A stretch of DNA of 43,930 bases, taken from positions 1 through 43,930 of the forward strand of contig CALWTE010000020.1 in the NCBI GenBank assembly GCA_944384375.1. Direction: 5' to 3'. Shown here in pieces: positions 35,475 to 42,981 of the stretch. How positions within the stretch are numbered: the stretch's first letter is position 1; every line of letters begins with the position of its first letter. The notes under the pieces were generated by a model. It worked only from the letters and a program-made list of their open reading frames with translations. It made no database searches and was not told the origin of the DNA. The position numbers and the translations under genes are program-made. The stretch is from an uncultured Clostridia bacterium. Its GTDB lineage: Bacteria > Bacillota > Clostridia > Christensenellales > UBA1242.

Positions 35475-36314
35475 TTAAGAACGCTTTTTATTGACGTATT
35501 TTTCTAGTAGGGCAACAAGTAAATACATAATACTTGCTAAGATACATAGTATCAAAGTGCTTGCCATTACTAAATCCAGTCTAAACACTTGACTACCGTA
35601 AACAATCAAATATCCCAGTCCAGCACTACTAACCAAATATTCTCCAATTATGGAGCCAACCCAACTCATACCAATACTAATTTTTAGCACGGATACAAAT
35701 TCAGGTAAAGTGGCAGGTAATATGAGTTTCGTTAAAATTTGAAATTTATTTGCGCCCATAGATTGCATTAATAAAATTTTATCTTTATCGCACTCGCGGA
35801 AAGCATTTAGCATTGAAATAATAGTTATAATGATAGTTATCAAAATACAAATTACTACAATACTTTGCATACCAGCACCAACCCAGATAATTATAACGGG
35901 GCCTAGTGCGATTTTTGGTAGAGAATTTAGTACTACGATGTACGGGTCTAAAATCTTTCGCAGTGTATCACTCCACCATAACAAAATCGCGATTAAGCAA
36001 CCTACAACTGTAGAGATAATAAAACCTAATAGTGTTTCAAATAAAGTTATTCCTATATGATAAAATAACTCGCCAGATTCGTATAAAGCACCGATTGTTG
36101 TCAAAATTCTACTAGGGCTACTTAATATTAAAGTATTTATTAAATTAAAATGCGCAAGTATTTCCCACAAACCTAAAAATATTACCAGTATGCCAATTTG
36201 ACAAGATAGTATAAAAATTTTCTTATGTTTGTGTCGGGCGAGAAATTTTTTGTGTTCTTGCGAATAATCTAGTTTTTTCTGTTTCACTTTATTTTTTAAG
36301 ATAACTCCTTCCAA
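35475..36314 (-). CDS. ABC transporter permease, SsuC/TauC/ThiX type
   Basis: This is the membrane channel subunit of an importer. Up to 279 residues, it has a basic N-terminus and six hydrophobic segments. The EAA-like cytoplasmic loop (QSMGANKFQILTKLILPATLPEF) contacts the ATPase. The family imports sulfonates, taurine, nitrate or pyrimidine precursors; the substrate is not readable. The start is uncertain: the outer TTG (36314) overlaps GGAAGGAG, itself probably the ribosome site, which would point to GTG at 36287 about 17 bases beyond. The gene overlaps the ATPase gene at its 5' end. Confidence 0.88.
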   Translation of the reverse strand: MEGVILKNKVKQKKLDYSQEHKKFLARHKHKKIFILSCQIGILVIFLGLWEILAHFNLINTLILSSPSRILTTIGALYESGELFYHIGITLFETLLGFIISTVVGCLIAILLWWSDTLRKILDPYIVVLNSLPKIALGPVIIIWVGAGMQSIVVICILITIIITIISMLNAFRECDKDKILLMQSMGANKFQILTKLILPATLPEFVSVLKISIGMSWVGSIIGEYLVSSAGLGYLIVYGSQVFRLDLVMASTLILCILASIMYLLVALLEKYVNKKRS

Positions 36315-37051
36315 ATTTTGTCAACAATTTCTTGATACTCATCTGTTCTTTTTCTATCTTCTATTAAAGGTATTTTTCGTAAGTTTGACTTAAATTCGGC
36401 TTTTACGACACTAGGGCGTTTTGATAGAACAATAATTCTGTCCGACAGGCTAGCCGCTTCGCCTAGGTCGTGAGTTACTAGAATGCTAGTTTTTTGCTCT
36501 TTGTCAATGATACTACTTACATCTTGAATTACCATTTTTCTAGTTTGATAATCTAGTGCCCCGAATGGTTCATCTAATAAGAGTAGTTCAGGACGAAGTA
36601 CTAACGTTCTAATTAAAGCCACACGCTGTCTCATTCCACCACTTAAATGGTTAGGGTATTTGTCCTTAAAATCGTATAGACCATATTTTTTTAGAAGGGA
36701 CTCAAGGTATTCTTTGTTCTCAGGGTCTTTGTTGTGAGTGATTTCCAAACCAAGTTTTACATTCTGCAATACTGTTCGCCACTCAAACAAATGGTCTCGC
36801 TGAAACATATATCCGATTTTGTTTTTCGTTTCAAAAGTAGGTTTGCCGTTTAGAGTTACACTCCCGCTACTAGGTTTGATTATGCCGGCTATAATTGAGA
36901 GTAGGGTAGTTTTACCACAACCACTAGGCCCCACAATTGAAACAAATTCCTTGTCATCTACATTAAGGGAAATATCTTCAATAGCCTTAGTCTCATCTTT
37001 TAGAGTGTGATAATTTAGTGATACATTTTTTATTTCCAACAAGTGTTCCAT
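36296..37051 (-). CDS. ABC transporter ATP-binding protein, SsuB/TauB type
   Basis: It powers the adjacent permease. The 251 residues show Walker A GPSGCGKTT (~40-48), the Q-loop in FQRDHLFEWRT, the signature LSGGMRQR, Walker B LLLLDEPFGALD and the switch His in LVTHDLGEA. Length and motifs match the nitrate/sulfonate/taurine ATPase group. AAGAAGG precedes the ATG. The gap to the upstream binding-protein gene holds a terminator, so it is probably expressed by partial read-through. Confidence 0.93.
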   Translation of the reverse strand: MEHLLEIKNVSLNYHTLKDETKAIEDISLNVDDKEFVSIVGPSGCGKTTLLSIIAGIIKPSSGSVTLNGKPTFETKNKIGYMFQRDHLFEWRTVLQNVKLGLEITHNKDPENKEYLESLLKKYGLYDFKDKYPNHLSGGMRQRVALIRTLVLRPELLLLDEPFGALDYQTRKMVIQDVSSIIDKEQKTSILVTHDLGEAASLSDRIIVLSKRPSVVKAEFKSNLRKIPLIEDRKRTDEYQEIVDKIWKELS

Positions 37052-37124
37052 ATAAAGACCTTCTTAAATATAATCTACACTGCCAGTATATTTAAAAAAT
37101 TTTTTAAATGTTACTTAAAAAAGC

Positions 37125-37150
37125 AAAAATGCCTAAAAATTAGGCATTTT
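37125..37150 (-). terminator. Intra-operon terminator between binding protein and ATPase genes
   Basis: On the minus strand AAAATGCCTAA pairs with TTAGGCATTTT and runs into TTTTTGCTTTTTT. It would lower ATPase and permease expression relative to the binding protein. Confidence 0.75.
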
Positions 37151-37164
37151 ACTTTATTTTTAGG

Positions 37165-37200
37165 GTACTATGCATAGGTATTATGCATATGCATAGTACT
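37165..37200. repeat. Palindromic repeat related to the glmS insertion
   Basis: GTACTATGCATA (37165-37176) and TATGCATAGTAC (37188-37199) are exact inverted copies 11 bp apart. The 12-mer ATGCATAGTACT at 37189-37200 is identical to the two copies in glmS. It abuts the stop codon of the binding-protein gene. Confidence 0.8.
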
Positions 37201-38205
37201 CTATGCGTAGTTAAAATACTCTACAACTTTTTTGGCAATAGTGTTATCTATTACTTTGCTAAATTCTACAGAGCCTGTTAATTGCCCCGCACTACGAATT
37301 ATTTCACATAGTCTTTCATAGCCTTCTTCATTCATAACAGGGGTACTAGCAAAAGCGTTTAGAGATTTATAATTTTCAATTGCTGATTTTATGCCACTTT
37401 CGCTACTGCCAGCAAAACTTGGCATTAGTGCATCTACAACATCGTCAATGTTTGCGTTCATTAAATACAAATATCCACGATAGACAGCCCGCAAGAATTG
37501 TTCTGCTTGTAGCGCGTTATCTGTTAGGTATTCTTCGGTTGCAATAAATGCAGTATAAGGTACGGTGCCACCTAATGCGCCGATAGATGCTACAATTGCT
37601 CCTTTACCACTTGCTTCATATTCGCTAGCAACTGGCTCAAACATAGTACAATAATCACCAATACCAGACTCAAAAACGGTTGCTACCATTCCAAAGTCAT
37701 AATCAAGATTTAGAGTATAATCAACACCAGCAACCATTCCTTGTTGTTTTAGTGCATACTCAAGCGTCATTGCAGGCATGCCGCCACGACGTCCAGCAAT
37801 TATAGTCTTGCCACGTAAATCTTCAATTGAAAATTCTTCGTCTGCTGTTCTACCAACTAAGAACGAACCATCACAAGCGGTCAATTGACCGAATACTTTA
37901 GGTGATGTCCCGTCCGTAGTTTGTTGTGCTGTATAAACTGCCGTTTCAGGTCCAGCAAGGCCAATGGTCGCTTGCCCTGAGATAATGGAAGTCATTACGT
38001 TGTTACTTCCATTACCATTTAATAATTCAATTTCTAGCTCTTCATCTTCAAAATATCCGTTGTTAATTGCAATATAGAGCGGTGCATAAAAGATGCTATG
38101 TGTTACTTCACTGATAACAATTTTATTAGAACTTTCTTCGCCACAAGCCGCAAAAGCAAACATCGGTATCATAAACAGTGCTAGCATAAATGCTATCTTT
38201 TTCAT
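37201..38205 (-). CDS. ABC transporter substrate-binding lipoprotein, NMT1/ThiY-like
   Basis: This is the extracytoplasmic receptor of the importer. The 334-residue protein begins with a signal peptide and lipobox FAAC (Cys21), so it should be lipid-anchored. The periplasmic-binding fold of the NMT1/SsuA type is shown by HSIFYAPLYIAINNGYFEDEELEIEL near the mature N-terminus, then GQATIGLAGPE and LRGKTIIAGRRGG. AGGAGG precedes the ATG. The pyrimidine-binding Cys cluster of ThiY is not present and no TPP riboswitch is upstream, so thiamine precursor uptake is only one option. Confidence 0.9.
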   Translation of the reverse strand: MKKIAFMLALFMIPMFAFAACGEESSNKIVISEVTHSIFYAPLYIAINNGYFEDEELEIELLNGNGSNNVMTSIISGQATIGLAGPETAVYTAQQTTDGTSPKVFGQLTACDGSFLVGRTADEEFSIEDLRGKTIIAGRRGGMPAMTLEYALKQQGMVAGVDYTLNLDYDFGMVATVFESGIGDYCTMFEPVASEYEASGKGAIVASIGALGGTVPYTAFIATEEYLTDNALQAEQFLRAVYRGYLYLMNANIDDVVDALMPSFAGSSESGIKSAIENYKSLNAFASTPVMNEEGYERLCEIIRSAGQLTGSVEFSKVIDNTIAKKVVEYFNYA

Positions 38206-38234
38206 TCATTTCCTCCTAAATAGACATTTATGGT

Positions 38235-38264
38235 ATAATATTCCAATTTATAAATTTTTGTTAA
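38235..38264 (-). promoter_or_regulatory. Promoter for the ABC transporter operon
   Basis: On the minus strand TTAACA (38259-38264), 18 bp, TATTAT (38235-38240), about 30 bp before the binding-protein start. Confidence 0.45.
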
Positions 38265-38268
38265 AACG

Positions 38269-38298
38269 TTGTTCTTTTTCATAAAAATGTGATATAAT
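38269..38298 (+). promoter_or_regulatory. Promoter for pgsA
   Basis: TTGTTC (38269-38274), 18 bp, TATAAT (38293-38298), about 33 bp before pgsA. It is divergent from the ABC operon promoter. Confidence 0.55.
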
Positions 38299-38331
38299 GG
38301 GTAACATACTAATGAAAAAAATGGAGTAAAT

Positions 38332-39021
38332 ATGAACAAATTTTGGAATGTACCTAACATGTTAACTATTCTCAGGCTTCTTTTAGTGCCAGCACTTTTG
38401 CTGTGCTTTTTCTTGATTCCTGGGGAAGACCATTTAGTTGCTATGATAATTTTTATTGTTGCTAGTCTAACAGATGTGCTTGATGGCTTGATTGCAAGAA
38501 AAACAAATCAAATCACTCCATATGGTGTCGTGCTAGACCCTTTGGCTGATAAATTATTAAAAATATCAACTCTTGTTGCTTTTTGTATAGTTGGAATAAT
38601 TCCTATTTGGTTGGTGTCAATTTTAGTATTTATAGATGTGGGAATGATAATTACAGGAATGTGTTTGTATAAAAAGAAAATTACAATTCCTAGTAACATT
38701 TTCGGCAAGACTGGAACTTTTATTATGAGCATAGGTTTGTTGATGTGCTTCTTTGATGGTTCATTACATCCTTGGAACTTAGTAGTACTATATGTTGGTC
38801 TAATACTTATTATAATAAGTCTAATCGTTTATATCTTGTTAAATTATAAGCGCGTATTTAAAATTAAACCAAAGGGAGAAAAGCAAGGAGAGCAAGACAA
38901 ACAAGAAAAGCAAACTGACGAAGTGCAAGTCGTAGAGACTACGGCGACTCCAGTACAAGAAACTGAAGAAAAAACAGAGATTAGCACTACTAAAGACAAC
39001 AATGTTAGTGGGGCAAATTAA
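38332..39021 (+). CDS. pgsA: CDP-diacylglycerol--glycerol-3-phosphate 3-phosphatidyltransferase
   Basis: It makes phosphatidylglycerol phosphate in the membrane. WNVPNMLTILRL at the N-terminus is typical of PgsA. The catalytic CDP-alcohol phosphotransferase motif is present as DGLIAR...GVVLDPLADK (residues ~46-70), and there are five to six hydrophobic segments. After residue ~185 comes a ~45-residue Gln/Glu/Lys/Thr-rich tail, not usual in the family. ATGGAG precedes the ATG. Another CDP-alcohol transferase activity cannot be fully excluded. Confidence 0.9.
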   Translation: MNKFWNVPNMLTILRLLLVPALLLCFFLIPGEDHLVAMIIFIVASLTDVLDGLIARKTNQITPYGVVLDPLADKLLKISTLVAFCIVGIIPIWLVSILVFIDVGMIITGMCLYKKKITIPSNIFGKTGTFIMSIGLLMCFFDGSLHPWNLVVLYVGLILIIISLIVYILLNYKRVFKIKPKGEKQGEQDKQEKQTDEVQVVETTATPVQETEEKTEISTTKDNNVSGAN

Positions 39022-39031
39022 ATAGTTAGTA

Positions 39032-39060
39032 TTGACTTTTAAATTTGAATTTGTTATAAT
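39032..39060 (+). promoter_or_regulatory. Promoter for the 77-residue membrane protein
   Basis: TTGACT (39032-39037), 17 bp, TATAAT (39055-39060), about 32 bp before the ATG. Confidence 0.75.
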
Positions 39061-39092
39061 AGGTAAAAAGATATAGGAAAGGGGATATTTAA

Positions 39093-39326
39093 ATGACGAC
39101 TGCATTATTAATGGTATCTTTAATTGAAAGACTATCACAGGCAAACGTTATAATAGGAATTATTCTGGCAGCACTAGGTATAGCGATTGCTTGTTTGTCC
39201 CGCAGAATCGCTTGTGCCGCTCGTAAAACAGACAAAGTGCCAAACGATGATTCTATTATGATTACGACAAAAGTTATAGGTTTGATTTTTATTGTTGTAG
39301 CACTCATCGTGATGGTTATTCAATAA
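39093..39326 (+). CDS. Small two-TM membrane protein of unknown function
   Basis: Unrecognised 77-residue protein with two hydrophobic segments (residues ~17-35 and ~57-76) joined by a Cys/Arg-rich polar loop (LSRRIACAARKTDK). It has its own near-consensus promoter, an AGGAAAGGGG ribosome site and a terminator, so it is very likely expressed. It lies between pgsA and the spoIIG operon; no function can be inferred from this. Confidence 0.72.
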   Translation: MTTALLMVSLIERLSQANVIIGIILAALGIAIACLSRRIACAARKTDKVPNDDSIMITTKVIGLIFIVVALIVMVIQ

Positions 39327-39356
39327 ATAAAGATAATCAAATACGACAATTTTTAG

Positions 39357-39396
39357 AGATATATTGCATTATTCGTGTAATATATCTTTTATTTTT
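39357..39396 (+). terminator. Terminator before the spoIIG promoter
   Basis: AGATATATT pairs with AATATATCT around a 13-nt loop, followed by TTTATTTTT. Confidence 0.65.
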
Positions 39397-39427
39397 GTCT
39401 CAAAATTCCTTAGCAATAAGTTAAAAT
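39395..39427 (+). promoter_or_regulatory. spoIIG-type promoter with wide spacing and 0A-like box
   Basis: TTGTCT (39395-39400) and TAAAAT (39422-39427) are 21 bp apart. The Bacillus spoIIG promoter has a similarly wide spacer and is activated by phosphorylated Spo0A bound over the -35. TTTTGTCTCAAAA here resembles the 0A box (TTTTGTCGAAAA). A second partial match, TTGTCGTA on the minus strand, lies at 39343-39350. Confidence 0.5.
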
Positions 39428-39448
39428 GATTGTGCTGGGGGAAAATGT

Positions 39449-40282
39449 ATGGAAATTATAATTGAGTATGTACTACTTGATAATTTTTTAATAGATGCAC
39501 TGTTATTAGTGTTAACATACAGGACGTTAAAAATGCCAATTAGCAAAGCGGGAATCGTGCTAGCAGGAATGTTTGGTGCGGGCTTTGCTGTTGTATCTCC
39601 TTTAATAGACGTAAGCGGAATTTTGGCAATATTAATGAAATTAGCCGTTGCCTTTGTAATGGCATTAATGTCTTGCTTCACTTTTAAGAAGTTAATTTCG
39701 CGATATGCTTTGTTTGTACTATACACTTTTGCGTTCGGTGGGGCTTTAATTGCGGTGTTTAATTTCTTGGGTATTAGTGTCTATGATTCTTTATATATAG
39801 GTTATGTTTCAACCTTGCCACTAGGAACTATCTTAATCTCTTGCCTGTTTTTTGCAATGGTTATGTTCAGACTGCTTAAATATGTGTTTAAAACTAGATT
39901 TTATGCAAGCAATTCGTGCGAAGTAATAGTAAAAGTCAACAACAAAACGGCAAAAATAAAGGGGTTTATAGACACAGGCAACACATTACATAATAGTATG
40001 GGCAAACCCGTACTGGTCGTGCCTGAAAAGGTATTGCAAAAATGGTTTACGCCACACGAAAGGTTAAATATTATGTTTGGAAAAGAAGTGTCTAATATTT
40101 ATAATCTAGAAACTTTAAATGTAGGTAGTATGGGCGGAACGTATAAAATGAAGGTTTTTGATTGTGAAATTTTGGTAAATGGTGAAACGAAAGCGGGTGC
40201 AATCGGTGTGGCAACAGGTAAATTGAAATGCGGTGATTGTCAGGCAATTTTAAATCAAGAGTTGGTGGGGGTCAGTAAATGA
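39449..40282 (+). CDS. spoIIGA: Sporulation sigma-E factor-processing peptidase SpoIIGA
   Basis: SpoIIGA is a membrane aspartic protease that removes the pro-sequence of sigma-E in the mother cell after a forespore signal (SpoIIR). The N-terminal half has about five hydrophobic segments (residues ~5-145). The C-terminal soluble domain carries the catalytic motif GFIDTGNTL with Asp175, resembling half of a retropepsin-type dimer. The 277-residue length is close to the family norm. GGGGGA precedes the ATG. The stop overlaps the sigE start (ATGA). Confidence 0.95.
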   Translation: MEIIIEYVLLDNFLIDALLLVLTYRTLKMPISKAGIVLAGMFGAGFAVVSPLIDVSGILAILMKLAVAFVMALMSCFTFKKLISRYALFVLYTFAFGGALIAVFNFLGISVYDSLYIGYVSTLPLGTILISCLFFAMVMFRLLKYVFKTRFYASNSCEVIVKVNNKTAKIKGFIDTGNTLHNSMGKPVLVVPEKVLQKWFTPHERLNIMFGKEVSNIYNLETLNVGSMGGTYKMKVFDCEILVNGETKAGAIGVATGKLKCGDCQAILNQELVGVSK

Positions 40283-40995
40283 TAAAGTTAGTAAAAAATT
40301 TTATAAGAAAAATTTTAGGTCTCAATAATGATATAACACAGGAACAAATGCTATTGTTCCTTTGTTCTAATGAAGCATTACCAAATCCTATGGAGCCAGA
40401 AGAAGAAACAGAGTTTTTAATTCGTATGCAAAATGGTGACGAACAAGCAAAAAATGAGTTAATTGAGCGAAATCTAAGGTTGGTCGTATATATTGCAAAA
40501 AAATTTGAAAACACAGGAGTAGACATAGAAGATTTGATTTCTGTCGGCTCAATAGGACTAATTAAGGCTGTCAATACCTTTAATCTTGATAAAAAAATCA
40601 AGTTAGCCACTTATGCTTCACGTTGCATTGAAAATGAAATTTTAATGCATTTACGAAAAGTTTCAAAGCAAAAAAAGGAAACTTCGCTAGATTCGCCACT
40701 TTCTTTTGATAGTGATGGCAACGAACTTTTGCTAAGTGACGTCATAGGAATTGACGCGGAAGAAGTTTTTAAAAATATTGAAACTTCGGTAGAAAAAGAA
40801 ATAATTTATAGTGTATTAAAAAAATTAGATGAAAGAGAGCAACAGATTGTATCAATGCGCTTTGGCTTGAATGGACAAAAAGAGTGTACACAAAAGCAAG
40901 TCGCGGATATGCTACAGATTTCACAAAGTTATATTAGTCGTATTGAAAAAAAGATTTTAAATAAAATGAAAAAAGATATGGCAAAATTAATTTAA
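40279..40995 (+). CDS. sigE: RNA polymerase sigma-E factor precursor
   Basis: SigE directs early mother-cell transcription during sporulation. The 238-residue protein begins with a basic amphipathic pro-sequence (MIKLVKNFIRKILGL), expected to be membrane-associated and removed by SpoIIGA. SNEALPNPM follows, then region 2 (ERNLRLVVYIAKKF, DLISVGSIGLIKAVNTFN, LATYASRCIENEI) and region 4 (LDEREQQIVSMRFGL, QKQVADMLQISQSYISRIEKK). It is translationally coupled to spoIIGA by a four-base overlap. Confidence 0.96.
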   Translation: MIKLVKNFIRKILGLNNDITQEQMLLFLCSNEALPNPMEPEEETEFLIRMQNGDEQAKNELIERNLRLVVYIAKKFENTGVDIEDLISVGSIGLIKAVNTFNLDKKIKLATYASRCIENEILMHLRKVSKQKKETSLDSPLSFDSDGNELLLSDVIGIDAEEVFKNIETSVEKEIIYSVLKKLDEREQQIVSMRFGLNGQKECTQKQVADMLQISQSYISRIEKKILNKMKKDMAKLI

Positions 40996-41002
40996 TAAAT
41001 TT

Positions 41003-41036
41003 GGTATAAAAATAGAAATAGATGCCGACACTATTG
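41003..41036 (+). promoter_or_regulatory. Possible forespore (sigma-F/G) promoter for sigG
   Basis: GGTATA (41003-41008) resembles the -35 of sigma-F/G promoters. GACACTATT (41027-41035) lies at about the right distance for the -10 but matches poorly. This is a weak call based mainly on position. Confidence 0.3.
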
Positions 41037-41062
41037 TTTGATTTTATTTCGTGGGGGGGATA

Positions 41063-41836
41063 ATGTCAAACAAAGTAGAGATTTGTGGTGTCAACACTAA
41101 TAATTTGCCTAAATTTACACCTGAAGAATTAGCCGATTTAATGAGTAAGATAAAGCAAGGCGATGAACAAGCCAAAGATAAGTTTATTTATGGTAATATG
41201 CGTCTTGTTTTGAGTGTTGTGCAACGTTTTAGCAATAGGAAGGAAAATCCCGACGATTTGTTCCAGGTAGGCTGTGTGGGGTTAATCAAGGCGATTGATA
41301 ATTTTAATATTGATTTAAATGTCAAATTTAGCACTTATGCTGTGCCTATGATTATAGGTGAAATAAGGCGTTTTTTACGTGATAATAGTACTATTAGGGT
41401 AAGCCGTTCTTTGCGTGATATCGCATACAAAGCTCTGCAATCTCGCGAAAAACTATCTTATAGTTTACAGAGAGAGCCTACAATAGACGAGATTGCTGAA
41501 GATTTAGAAACTCCGTTAAAGCAAGTTGCTTGTGCCTTAGATGCGATTAGTGAACCCTTGTCTTTGTCTGAACCTATGTACTCAGACGATTTGGAAGCAA
41601 GTGAATTAAGCGAATACATTGCAGATATGGAAAATTGCGACGATAAATGGTTGGATAACGTGTCCATTAAAGATGCTTTAAGTGAGTTAGACCCACGTGA
41701 GAAGAAGATTTTGATTTTGAGATATTATTTAGGCAAAACGCAAGTAGAAGTAAGTGATGAAGTAGGTATTAGCCAAGCCCAAGTGAGTAGATTAGAAAAA
41801 GCTGCGCTGAGAGTTATAAAAAAATACTTTGTCTAA
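41063..41836 (+). CDS. sigG: RNA polymerase sigma-G factor
   Basis: SigG drives late forespore transcription, including SASP genes and usually gpr. The sequence begins MSNKVEICGVNTNNLP, the sigma-G signature start. Region 2 (FIYGNMRLVLSVVQRF, DLFQVGCVGLIKAIDNFN, FSTYAVPMIIGEIRRFLRD), region 3 and region 4 (LDPREKKILILRYYLGKTQVEV, ISQAQVSRLEK) follow. The ATG at 41063 is chosen because the run GGGGGGG just upstream is the ribosome site; an in-frame GTG at 41051 overlaps it. At 257 residues it is normal. It lies 67 bp after sigE. Confidence 0.96.
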   Translation: MSNKVEICGVNTNNLPKFTPEELADLMSKIKQGDEQAKDKFIYGNMRLVLSVVQRFSNRKENPDDLFQVGCVGLIKAIDNFNIDLNVKFSTYAVPMIIGEIRRFLRDNSTIRVSRSLRDIAYKALQSREKLSYSLQREPTIDEIAEDLETPLKQVACALDAISEPLSLSEPMYSDDLEASELSEYIADMENCDDKWLDNVSIKDALSELDPREKKILILRYYLGKTQVEVSDEVGISQAQVSRLEKAALRVIKKYFV

Positions 41837-41899
41837 AAATTTGCATTTTTTCGGTATGCGTGCATATATAATTATATAAATATAACACGTGGAGAATGA

Positions 41900-42259
41900 A
41901 TGGAAATAACGTTTAGTGATTTACGTGCGAAAATGGTAGTTAATCTAACCGATGGTCGTAGGCTAGGGCATATAATTGATTTAATTCTTGACCAAGATAA
42001 TGCACGTATTTTAGGTGTGGTTGTGCCTGGTGGTCGTGGTGGGCTGTTTAAAGGTAGGGAAGATTTGTTCATACCTTATCAATGTATTTGTAAAATAGGG
42101 CTTGATACTATTTTAGTGGAATTAAGCCCTATTACGCAACAAGTCAACACTTCAAGGGTATTAGGACAATACGTTCCTGCAAATTCAGTTATTGTAGAGC
42201 CAGAAAAGAAAAATGAAAAAGGGCATAGATATGCCCCTTATTCACCTGATAATTATTAA
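41900..42259 (+). CDS. ylmC: YlmC/YmxH-family PRC-barrel sporulation protein
   Basis: YlmC/YmxH proteins are small PRC-barrel proteins associated with endospore formers; their molecular role is not established. The 119 residues show the PRC barrel: FSDLRAKMVVNLTDGRRLGHIIDL and RILGVVVPGGRGGLFKGREDLFIPYQCI. GTGGAGA precedes the ATG. It follows sigG, the same neighbour as in Bacillus. The last ~15 codons (KGHRYAPYSPDNY) are encoded by DNA that also forms the mscL terminator on the other strand, and this tail looks non-conserved. Confidence 0.88.
   Translation: MEITFSDLRAKMVVNLTDGRRLGHIIDLILDQDNARILGVVVPGGRGGLFKGREDLFIPYQCICKIGLDTILVELSPITQQVNTSRVLGQYVPANSVIVEPEKKNEKGHRYAPYSPDNY
42217..42240 (-). 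terminator. mscL terminator embedded in the ylmC coding end
   Basis: On the minus strand AAGGGGCATA-TC-TATGCCCTT is followed by TTTCATTTTTC. It is about 20 bp beyond the mscL stop and lies within the last codons of ylmC. Confidence 0.75.
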
Positions 42260-42868
42260 TTATTTATCGCTTTTTTCTTCAATTTCTGCTATTTTTTGAT
42301 TGATTTCAGCAGTCGGCTGTTTGCCTTCCTTTAATAAATCTCTAATTTCTTTTAGTAACCCCTCTGTACTGTTTTTGTAAGCTTCTTCTTTCTTCTTTTC
42401 TTCTTCCGCTTTCTTTTTGTCGTCTAATTCTTTTTGTCTTTCAGCCAATGCTTGTTTAACCGCTTTTTTGTCTTTCAAGTCAATGCCTTTTTCAACGAGA
42501 AAGGCTTTTTCTTCTTTTGTGGTAGGTTTAACTTTAGATTCAACTTGTTTAAAGAGTTGTGAGCTTTTCATCATTAATTTTAAAATTACAAAAATCGTTA
42601 GAGCAATGATTAAAAAGTCAATCATAGATTGTATAAAGTTTCCGTAATTCCATGTTAGAGTCGCTACGCCTTCGCTATCACGTTGCAGAACTACTGAGAG
42701 GTCAGCGAGACTATTTGCGCCTAATGCCCACGTAATTAGTGGCATTATGATGTCATTTACTAGACTAGTTACAATTTTGTTGAATGCAGTACCTATAACA
42801 ACTGCAACTGCTAAATCAATAATGTTGCCTTTACTGATAAAGGCTTTGAATTCTTGCCAAAATTTCAT
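42260..42868 (-). CDS. mscL: Large-conductance mechanosensitive channel MscL
   Basis: MscL opens under membrane tension to relieve hypo-osmotic shock. The N-terminus WQEFKAFISKGNIIDLAVAVVIGTAFNKIV is the amphipathic helix and pore-lining TM1; TM2 (NFIQSMIDFLIIALTIFVILK) lies at ~77-98. The usual protein is 120-150 residues; this one has 202, with a ~95-residue Lys/Glu-rich helical extension after TM2. AAGGTATAG precedes the ATG. It converges with ylmC with no intergenic gap (stop to stop). Confidence 0.94.
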   Translation of the reverse strand: MKFWQEFKAFISKGNIIDLAVAVVIGTAFNKIVTSLVNDIIMPLITWALGANSLADLSVVLQRDSEGVATLTWNYGNFIQSMIDFLIIALTIFVILKLMMKSSQLFKQVESKVKPTTKEEKAFLVEKGIDLKDKKAVKQALAERQKELDDKKKAEEEKKKEEAYKNSTEGLLKEIRDLLKEGKQPTAEINQKIAEIEEKSDK

Positions 42869-42981
42869 TTCTATACCTTCTTTTGTGTGATATGAAATAT
42901 TTTAACACAATGGAATTATAAAATCAATATTTTGAGTATAGAAAACTGTTCTTTAGGGTATGATTTTGTAAGGGGGTAATT

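Noticed and set aside
38206..38331. TPP or other riboswitch before the ThiY-like binding protein
   Set aside because: The leader is short and AT-rich and lacks conserved TPP riboswitch segments.
41051..41062. GTG at 41051 as the sigG start
   Set aside because: The following G run is the ribosome site, and MSNKVEICGV at 41063 matches known sigma-G starts.
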